Made by a program: the position numbers and the translations under genes. Positions 1-5,093 of a stretch of 5,914 nt of DNA are shown here, in pieces; position 1 is the stretch's first letter; each line of letters opens with the position of its first letter. Under the pieces are notes generated by a model. That model ran no database searches and had not been told where the DNA came from. It saw only the letters and a program-made list of their open reading frames with translations. Where the stretch lies: the NCBI GenBank assembly GCA_013002645.1, contig JABDJF010000213.1:1-5914 (forward strand), written 5' to 3'. The DNA comes from Myxococcales bacterium. Lineage in GTDB: Bacteria; Myxococcota_A; Polyangia; Polyangiales; Houyiibacteriaceae.

Positions 1-2
1 GC

Positions 3-95
3 CAGGCCTGGACCGATGCCGAAAAGGCCAAAATCGCCGATCTGAACTGGAGAATCGTCGCGGAGAAGCCGCCGGTCCCCACTCAATGGTCGTAG
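3..95 (+). CDS. C-terminal end of an unidentified protein (5' partial)
   Basis: This reading frame enters from the left edge and runs 30 codons to a TAG at 93-95. It is the only plus-strand frame here with the strongly G/C-rich third positions (roughly three quarters) seen in the other genes. The tail reads from AWTDAEKAKIADLN to a final VPTQWS. The spacing of T-D-A-E-K-A-K-I then N four residues on resembles the last helix of amidohydrolase-2 family proteins, which often end in a motif like SDxDRxKIxxxN. That resemblance is weak and the assignment is only a guess. The gene converges on the aldolase at 83-853 and the two share 13 bases, so there is no room for a terminator between them. Confidence 0.5.
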   Translation, partial: QAWTDAEKAKIADLNWRIVAEKPPVPTQWS

Positions 96-853
96 CCCGG
101 CATGTGTCGGTCGAGCTTTCGGAGGAGGCCCGGCCAGGCGAGCATGCCACCAAGCCCGTGGGTGACCTGCTCTTTCATCTGCTTGGCGCCCGCCAGGATT
201 TGATCGGGGATCGGGATCAGCTCCCTTTGACCGGCGAGCGCGCGAACTTGGACCATGCACGCTGCTTCGAAAATGTACATCGCCAGGAAAGCGTCCGCGA
301 CCGAAGAGGCAACCGTCAGCAGCCCGTGGTTGCGAAGCATCAGGAAGATATTGTCGCTGAGGTCGGCGGCCAGCCTTGGCCGTTCGGCGTCGTTGAGCGC
401 GACGCCTTCGTAGTCGTGGTAGCCCAAGGCCGCCAACACGTAGAGGGACTGCTGCGAGATCGGAAGCACCCCATCTTTTTGACACGAGACGGCAACGCCA
501 TTGATCGAGTGCGTGTGCATGACGCACTTGGCGTCCTCGCGCGCCTCGTGAACGCAGCTGTGAATCAAGAACCCGGCCGGATTGATGGGGAAGGGTGAGT
601 CCATCACCTTCTCACCCCGTATGTTGATTTTGACGAGAGACGAAGCGGAAATCTCCTCGAACATTTGTCCGTAGGGATTGATGAGGAACTCCTCTTGGCC
701 GGACTCGCTTCCGGCCACCTTGGCCGTGATGTGCGTGAAGACGATGTCGTCCCAGCCATACATGGCGACCAGCCGGTATGCAGCGGCCAGGTCGACGCGG
801 GCCTGCCATTCTTCGGGAGAGACTCGGCCTTTGACCGACTCGATGTTCGCCAT
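83..853 (-). CDS. Class II aldolase/adducin family protein
   Basis: This 256-residue cytoplasmic protein has the usual length and full layout of the class II aldolase/adducin head domain. Known members use a bound zinc ion to cleave or epimerise sugar phosphates, or act on related hydroxy-acids. Visible motifs are FTHITAKV (residues 39-46), INPYGQMFEEISASSLV (58-74), the zinc pair H113-T-H115, and RNHGLL (174-179), whose H176 is the expected third ligand. E67 or E68 lies where L-fuculose-phosphate aldolase has its catalytic acid. The C-terminus (LAWPGLLRKLDRHMPGY) is typical of an uncharacterised proteobacterial branch of the family, so the substrate cannot be named. The ATG at 853-851 was chosen because a perfect AGGAGG lies 5 bases upstream. 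The frame opens further, to 925, and that extension looks superficially like a signal peptide but has no ribosome binding site of its own. No partner gene is visible on this strand. Confidence 0.9.
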   Translation of the reverse strand: MANIESVKGRVSPEEWQARVDLAAAYRLVAMYGWDDIVFTHITAKVAGSESGQEEFLINPYGQMFEEISASSLVKINIRGEKVMDSPFPINPAGFLIHSCVHEAREDAKCVMHTHSINGVAVSCQKDGVLPISQQSLYVLAALGYHDYEGVALNDAERPRLAADLSDNIFLMLRNHGLLTVASSVADAFLAMYIFEAACMVQVRALAGQRELIPIPDQILAGAKQMKEQVTHGLGGMLAWPGLLRKLDRHMPGYDH

Positions 854-858
854 GGGTA

Positions 859-864
859 CCTCCT
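859..864 (-). promoter_or_regulatory. Shine-Dalgarno sequence of the aldolase gene
   Basis: On the minus strand the sequence reads AGGAGG, then TACCC, then the ATG at 853. This perfect six-base match with 5-base spacing fixes the start and argues against the longer reading from 925. Confidence 0.85.
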
Positions 865-931
865 GGGCAGCCCACTTTTTAGAGCCCGAAGCCGGAATTA
901 GAAAGCCAGCGCACAGGAATAACACATAAGG

Positions 932-959
932 GTGACTTTTTCGAATTCACTGCTAATCT
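932..959 (+). promoter_or_regulatory. Weak candidate promoter for the lipoprotein operon
   Basis: GTGACT (932-937, four of six matches to TTGACA) and TAATCT (954-959, three of six to TATAAT) are separated by 16 bases, upstream of the ATG at 989. The 854-988 intergenic region is visibly richer in A/T than the flanking genes, as expected for a divergent promoter region. The match is weak, and I found no convincing promoter for the aldolase on the other strand. Confidence 0.2.
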
Positions 960-975
960 GTTCCATTGTCAGCCT

Positions 976-979
976 GGAG
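976..979 (+). promoter_or_regulatory. Shine-Dalgarno sequence of the CxxCH lipoprotein gene
   Basis: GGAG lies 9 bases before the ATG at 989. It supports that start over the in-frame GTG at 932, which would add 19 residues in front of the signal peptide. Confidence 0.6.
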
Positions 980-988
980 TTTGCAGCA

Positions 989-3052
989 ATGGGATATCGG
1001 ACGCTTTTCCTAGTCGTGTCGCTTTTCGCCTTCGGAATCACGGGGTGCGAGGGCGCCATCGGGCGCTCAGAAGCGAGCCGCGGCAACAACCCTTCCAATC
1101 CCGGAGATCCGGACTTCCCCGTCGACACGACGCGGCCAGCGCTCTCGAGCTGCGATTCGTTCGAGCCGGCAGCGCCCTTCGTTTACGCCGCAAAGGTCAA
1201 GACCCTGCTGACCGGGCTCGGCCTGACCGGCGAAGAGCTAGACGCGCTGACGGCGAACCCGGACGTGCTCCGCTCGCAGATCGAAGGCTGGCTCGACATG
1301 CCGCAGGCCGACCAGAAGCTGCAGCGATTCTTCGAGACGGGGTTCCAGCAGGACGGCTACGAGGAACAAGCACTGGTCGACCTCTGGGGATACAACAACT
1401 TCCAGATGGGGCGGCTGAGCGACGGAACCTCGGTCGACGACACGTACATTCGAACGTTCGAGGAGAGCTTTGCGCGGAGCGTCGTCGACATCGTGCGTGC
1501 GGACCGGCCGTTCACCGACGTACTGACGACTCGTACCGTCTACCTCACGACCGCTCAGATGGTGGGCCTTGCGCTCAGCGACGACCGTGCGATCGATGAC
1601 GACGAGGATCGCAGCTACAACCGCTCGCGCTCGATGATCGAGCAGCTGGTGTACACCACCGAAAACATCCCACTCTCGCAGACCTTGAACCCGAGCTCTC
1701 CGAACTGGATGCGATTCACCATCCCCGCGGAAGGCCTTCCCGGAGGATGCGGTGGAGAGGCCGTCAAAACCAACGGCGATTTGGTCAGGGCTGCGTTTGC
1801 TGTCCTGTTCGGTTACTACACCGACAACGATGGATGCATGCAGGACAACTACCGCACGACTCCGCTCATCGGCGAGGACGCGCTTTTCGATTGGCGCCCC
1901 GTCACGTTTCGGACGCCGGGCGCCGGCGAGGAGCCGGCGATGTTTTGGGAAGTCGATGCCATGCGCGCTTCAAACGAGCTGGTGCTACGCGTCCCACGCG
2001 TCGGCTTCATGACCACGCCCGCGTTCTTCGCGACCTGGCCGACGAACGACGCGAACCAGGCGCGCGTCACCATTAACCAGACTTTGATCGTTGCGCTCGG
2101 CAAGAGCTTCGACAGCGAAACGACCCTCATTCCGGCCTTCGACGACGCGCTCGACGACTCGCACGCCGATCCGACCACGGCGTGTTGGGGCTGTCACGTC
2201 AACCTCGACCCCATGCGGCAGTACTTCCGCAACTCCTACACGTATTTCTATCATGCTCAGCAGGACGACTCGGTGCAGGCACTCCGACCTTCGTTTGCCT
2301 TCCAGGGCGTTTCGGTCGAGGGCGCGCCCGGCGATGGCGTCGGCGAGCTTGCCGGCACGCTGTCCACTCACCCGCGCTTTGCGCCAACTTGGGTGCAGAA
2401 GGCCTGTTACTTCGCGACCAGCTCCGCCTGTCCCGAAGGCTCCGCGGAGTTCCAGAATATCGTCACTGCGTTCGAGCAAAGTGGGATGAGCTTTCGGTCG
2501 ATGCTCGTCGAGCTCTTCTCTTCGCCGCTGATCTCGGCTCGGAGCTGTGTCGAAGCTGCCGGCGGCGACATACCGTCGGTTTCGCGCATCCGGCATTTCT
2601 GTAGCACCGTGTCCAACCGGCTCGGCATTTCGGACGCCTGCGGCACCGACACCTATTATCAGTCCGAGCGACGGGGCGCACGCGGCGTAACTCGACAGCT
2701 GGCCGAGGTCGTTCCGGACGACGGCTATGGCCGTGGGGGCGAGATTCCTGTCGTCATCGCCGACCCGAACCTCTTCATCCGCGCAGCTGGCGAGGCCATG
2801 TGCGAGCGCTTCGGTGAATTGGTCGTCAACAATGACGGGCAGTTTCCGCCGAGCGACCCCGAGGGCGCCATCCAAGCGTTCGTCGTCGACCTTGCCGGCT
2901 TGCCCGAGTCCGACCCTCGCCACGCGGGCGCGCTCGACATCCTGAGCAGGCACTACGAGCTGGCGGAGGCCGAAACCAACACCACCAACGCGCTCCGCTC
3001 CACTTTCATCGTCGCTTGCACCGCTCCGAGCGTGCTGGGCATGGGCCTTTGA
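989..3052 (+). CDS. Exported lipoprotein with one CxxCH haem-c motif, planctomycete-cytochrome-like
   Basis: This 687-residue protein begins with a lipoprotein signal peptide: MGYR, a hydrophobic run over residues 5-17, and a lipobox I17-T-G-C20. A Pro/Asn/Gly/Asp-rich tether follows at about 30-50. The next section (about 63-125: YAAKVKTLLTGLGLTGEEL, later FFETGFQQ) resembles the N-terminal region of DUF1549/DUF1800-type proteins. At 399-403 is CWGCH, a single c-type haem-binding motif, followed by NLDP as in the CxxCHxxxDP signature of DUF1588-like domains. The section 466-513 (WVQKACYFAT, SFRSMLVELFSSPL) resembles the usual region after that signature. Twelve other cysteines besides the two haem ones (including the lipidated C20) make disulfides likely. 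An acidic patch lies at 202-207. The haem motif and lipobox are seen directly; electron transfer or an exported oxidase-like role is inference. It is the first gene of a pair with the DUF1501-like gene 10 bases downstream. Confidence 0.8.
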   Translation: MGYRTLFLVVSLFAFGITGCEGAIGRSEASRGNNPSNPGDPDFPVDTTRPALSSCDSFEPAAPFVYAAKVKTLLTGLGLTGEELDALTANPDVLRSQIEGWLDMPQADQKLQRFFETGFQQDGYEEQALVDLWGYNNFQMGRLSDGTSVDDTYIRTFEESFARSVVDIVRADRPFTDVLTTRTVYLTTAQMVGLALSDDRAIDDDEDRSYNRSRSMIEQLVYTTENIPLSQTLNPSSPNWMRFTIPAEGLPGGCGGEAVKTNGDLVRAAFAVLFGYYTDNDGCMQDNYRTTPLIGEDALFDWRPVTFRTPGAGEEPAMFWEVDAMRASNELVLRVPRVGFMTTPAFFATWPTNDANQARVTINQTLIVALGKSFDSETTLIPAFDDALDDSHADPTTACWGCHVNLDPMRQYFRNSYTYFYHAQQDDSVQALRPSFAFQGVSVEGAPGDGVGELAGTLSTHPRFAPTWVQKACYFATSSACPEGSAEFQNIVTAFEQSGMSFRSMLVELFSSPLISARSCVEAAGGDIPSVSRIRHFCSTVSNRLGISDACGTDTYYQSERRGARGVTRQLAEVVPDDGYGRGGEIPVVIADPNLFIRAAGEAMCERFGELVVNNDGQFPPSDPEGAIQAFVVDLAGLPESDPRHAGALDILSRHYELAEAETNTTNALRSTFIVACTAPSVLGMGL

Positions 3053-3054
3053 GG
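3051..3054 (+). promoter_or_regulatory. Ribosome binding site overlapping the upstream stop codon
   Basis: GAGG shares its first two bases with the TGA (3050-3052) of the lipoprotein gene and lies 8 bases before the ATG at 3063. This arrangement implies one transcript and probable translational coupling. Confidence 0.65.
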
Positions 3055-3062
3055 AAACGAAC

Positions 3063-4373
3063 ATGAAGCTCCACCGACGCAAAATGCTCTACACGGCGCT
3101 GTTCGGCGCGGGCGGGCTTGGCCTCAAATCCCTCGCTACCGGGATTCCGATGTCCATTCTCGCAAGGCCGCTCGCGGCCCGAGCGCAGGACGCAGCCGCC
3201 ACGCGCATTTTGATTCTCTCGACGTCTTCCGCCGGCGACCCGATCAACGCGAACGTACCGGGCACCTACGAAGACTCGGCCGTCGAGCATTCGAACGACG
3301 CTCTGATGGCGCCGATGGCGATGACGATCGGTGGGCAGCAGCTGACGGCCGCGAAACCTTGGGCCGAGCTCCCGTCGAGCATTCTGCAAAAGACGGTGTT
3401 CTTCCACCACGGCACCTATACCAACTCTCATCCCAACCACCCGAAGGTGATGCGCCTGATGGGGAGCGTCGAACGCAACGAGATGCTGGTGAGTGTCTAT
3501 TCCGATGCGCTTTCAGGGTCGCTCCAGACGGTGCAGCGCGAACCGATCAGCGTAGGGGCACGCGGTGGCAACGAGATTCTCACCTTCAAGGGCCGGTCGC
3601 TCGCCAACGTCTCTCCAATTGCGCTTAGAACCGCGCTTGCCCAGGAGGACAATGCGCTCGGGGACCTGCGTCCGCTCCGCGATCAGGCGGTCGACGAGAT
3701 GTACGCGCTCTACCAGGAGCACGGCACCGAGAACCAGCGTCGCATGCTCGATCGGTTCGCCGTGACCCGCGATGAAGCGCGCTCGCTTTCACTCGATCTA
3801 GTCGGGCGACTTGCCAACATCGATGGCAACAGAGAAGCCGATCAGGTCTTGGCGGCATCGGTCCTCGCGGCGATGAATGTCTCGCCCGTAATCACGCTTC
3901 GAATCGACTTCGGAGGCGACAACCACAACGACCGTGAATTCGTCAGAGAGACCGAAGAGACCGTCGAGGGCGTTGGGCATCTTCGGAATCTGGTCGAATC
4001 CGTCGATGGGATGCGCGCAGAGGGCGTGCTTCGAAGCGATGTGATCGTTGGTACGCTGAACGTATTTGGCCGCGATCTCGCGCGAAAGGGCCGTGCGGGG
4101 CGGGACCACAACGGCCGGCACCATTGCGCGGTGCTCATCGGCGAAGGGCTCCGAGGCGGCGTCATTGGCGGCATCGAGCCGACCGGCAGGGACTACCAGG
4201 CCCAGGCCATCGATTCAGGTACAGGCCGCGCCTCTGCGTCCGGCGACATCCCGCACGAAGAGACCTTCGAGTCGATGGCCAAGACCCTTGGCGCCGCGCT
4301 CGGTGTTTCGCGAACGCGACTCGACGAGGCGATCACCGGCGGTCAGGTCATCGAGAGCGCCCTCGCGGGCTGA
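3063..4373 (+). CDS. Tat-exported DUF1501-like protein
   Basis: This 436-residue protein starts with a twin-arginine type leader: R5-R6-K-M-L, a hydrophobic stretch at about 9-33, and a likely cleavage site after A41 (ARA, then QD). The mature part follows the DUF1501 plan, a family related to the alkaline phosphatase/sulfatase fold. It has an N-terminal strand (residues 48-59, RILILSTSSAGD), HPNHP (123-127), GGDNHND (284-290) where the family usually has GWDTHxxN, FGRD (335-338) and GRDHNGRHH (346-354) where it has GRDH. A run ending in GLRGGVIGG (362-370) matches the usual G-x-x-G-G-x-x-x-G segment. D286, H288, D348 and H349 are therefore the likely metal ligands. The usual R-G-G-x-D near the N-terminus is replaced by S-S-A-G-D. 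It is co-transcribed with the CxxCH lipoprotein, mirroring known DUF1800/DUF1501 pairs. The family has no firmly established reaction; DUF1552 is the main alternative assignment. Confidence 0.8.
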   Translation: MKLHRRKMLYTALFGAGGLGLKSLATGIPMSILARPLAARAQDAAATRILILSTSSAGDPINANVPGTYEDSAVEHSNDALMAPMAMTIGGQQLTAAKPWAELPSSILQKTVFFHHGTYTNSHPNHPKVMRLMGSVERNEMLVSVYSDALSGSLQTVQREPISVGARGGNEILTFKGRSLANVSPIALRTALAQEDNALGDLRPLRDQAVDEMYALYQEHGTENQRRMLDRFAVTRDEARSLSLDLVGRLANIDGNREADQVLAASVLAAMNVSPVITLRIDFGGDNHNDREFVRETEETVEGVGHLRNLVESVDGMRAEGVLRSDVIVGTLNVFGRDLARKGRAGRDHNGRHHCAVLIGEGLRGGVIGGIEPTGRDYQAQAIDSGTGRASASGDIPHEETFESMAKTLGAALGVSRTRLDEAITGGQVIESALAG

Positions 4374-4382
4374 CCTCGAACA

Positions 4383-4395
4383 CGGCCGGGGGCCG
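4383..4395. terminator. Short GC hairpin between convergent genes
   Basis: A 5-bp perfect inverted repeat, CGGCC and GGCCG with a GGG loop, lies in the 23 bases between the convergent stops at 4373 and 4397. No T-run follows on either strand, so an intrinsic terminator is only a possibility. Confidence 0.2.
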
Positions 4396-4396
4396 C

Positions 4397-4903
4397 CTAG
4401 AAAACGAAGCGCGAGGTGCGTGGGTCCCAGCGGACGGCACGCGATTTCTCGTAGGCCATGCGATCCTCGAGGCGGCGTAGCTTGCCTTTGCGGACACCGA
4501 ACATGATGCCGCTGATCAGCACGCCCGTTGCTCCCCCAAAGAACAGCGGCCAACCGACGCCCACGAGCCCCTTTCCGGCGGAGCTGCAGCGGATCTCTTC
4601 ACTGGACGTCGATGCGCCAACCTGAACCAAGTAGCACTGGCGGATCAATCCCGGAAAAAACAAAGCGGCCCCCACGACCGTCGACGCCGACAGTCCGATG
4701 AGCGCATTGCGTGAACGTCGCGAGCTTTCGTGAAGCTCACGTTGCCTGAATTCGTCGTAGCTCGCGGAAGGTCGAGGCACGTACCCCAACCGGTCCGGGC
4801 TCGCTGGCGCCTCGGTAATAATCGGCTCGTCCGCCCAAGCGACGCTTTCGAAAGCCGCGATAGACAAGCCCAGCAAGAGCATACCTAGAGGGAACCTCCG
4901 CAT
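4397..4903 (-). CDS. Small exported protein with two membrane helices, unknown function
   Basis: From the ATG at 4903 this encodes 168 residues. The start is a signal peptide: MRRF, a hydrophobic core MLLLGLSIAA (8-17), and an A22-W-A24 cleavage site before D25. A hydrophilic Arg/Glu/Ser-rich stretch (about 25-65) follows. The first predicted membrane helix is at about 66-87 (ALIGLSASTVVGAALFFPGL). A short loop then carries C90 and C106, a possible disulfide. The second helix at about 111-137 includes GVGWPLFFGGATGVLISG and ends in a basic RKGKLRR. I recall uncharacterised myxobacterial proteins with a similar GWPLFFGGATG helix, but no function. No ribosome binding site precedes any start. 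ATG 4912 (171 residues) and GTG 4936 (179) are in frame too; 4903 is preferred because a promoter match would place the mRNA start there. The gene converges on the DUF1501-like gene. Confidence 0.75.
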   Translation of the reverse strand: MRRFPLGMLLLGLSIAAFESVAWADEPIITEAPASPDRLGYVPRPSASYDEFRQRELHESSRRSRNALIGLSASTVVGAALFFPGLIRQCYLVQVGASTSSEEIRCSSAGKGLVGVGWPLFFGGATGVLISGIMFGVRKGKLRRLEDRMAYEKSRAVRWDPRTSRFVF

Positions 4904-4910
4904 GGCCCGC

Positions 4911-4938
4911 ATTCTATCGATATCTGCGAACGTCACAA
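4911..4938 (-). promoter_or_regulatory. Candidate promoter of the small membrane protein, leaderless layout
   Basis: On the minus strand TTGTGA (4938-4933, four of six to TTGACA), a 16-base spacer and TAGAAT (4916-4911, five of six to TATAAT) are followed by 7 bases and the ATG at 4903. Transcription would be expected to start at or next to that ATG, which fits the lack of a ribosome binding site. The alternative ATG at 4912 lies inside the -10 element. Confidence 0.4.
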
Positions 4939-4948
4939 TGCTGGCGCC

Positions 4949-4961
4949 ACAGAGTCACTGT
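4949..4961. promoter_or_regulatory. Imperfect palindrome in the divergent region
   Basis: ACAGAGTCACTGT pairs end to end around a central T with one mismatch. It is centred about 52 bases upstream of the predicted transcription start of the small membrane protein, a position typical for an activator site. One arm, CACTGT, recurs at 5022-5027. It is short enough to be chance. Confidence 0.15.
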
Positions 4962-4996
4962 AGGTGCAAGTGAGATGCTGATCGTCTGTGCCTCTG

Positions 4997-5012
4997 TCGC
5001 ACCGTGTTTGCT
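4997..5012 (+). promoter_or_regulatory. Sigma-54-like -24/-12 element upstream of the GAF-PAS gene
   Basis: TCGCACC, then GTGT, then TTGCT aligns with the sigma-54 consensus TGGCACR-N4-TTGCW with correct spacing. The -12 TTGC half is perfect and GCAC of the -24 half is kept, but one of the two normally conserved G residues is C. Transcription would start near 5023, giving a leader of about 70 bases. A sigma-70-like TACACT at 5020-5025 is an alternative -10 but has no good -35. Confidence 0.25.
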
Positions 5013-5081
5013 CCCTCGCTACACTGTTTGGAGACGTTGGGGACACGTGGAGGATGACGCAGTGAAGAGATGCGCCGGGGT

Positions 5082-5085
5082 GGAG
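5082..5085 (+). promoter_or_regulatory. Shine-Dalgarno sequence of the GAF-PAS gene
   Basis: GGAG lies 8 bases before the ATG at 5094. The alternative in-frame ATG at 5070 has no comparable site. Confidence 0.55.
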
Positions 5086-5093
5086 TCCGCGCG

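Noticed and set aside
86..598. A 170-codon open frame on the plus strand, opposite the aldolase
   Set aside because: It is a shadow of the aldolase, whose zinc motifs and ribosome binding site are clear; the antisense product resembles no family.
854..925. N-terminal extension of the aldolase from 925, looking like a signal peptide
   Set aside because: No ribosome binding site precedes 925, while AGGAGG sits 5 bases before 853. The enzyme family is cytoplasmic.
932..988. GTG start of the lipoprotein at 932
   Set aside because: It would put 19 extra residues, themselves hydrophobic, before the signal peptide and push the lipobox to residue 39. The ATG at 989 has GGAG at 9 bases and a normal lipobox distance.
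1985..3082. A 365-codon open frame on the minus strand, opposite the lipoprotein gene
   Set aside because: It is antisense to a well-supported gene with a signal peptide and haem motif, its product has no recognisable domain, and its Arg/Val/Glu-rich composition is what the complement of a GC-rich gene gives.
4915..4922. TATCGATA palindrome upstream of the small membrane protein
   Set aside because: It lies in the spacer of the candidate promoter and is only 8 bases; such palindromes are common by chance and nothing else supports an operator there.
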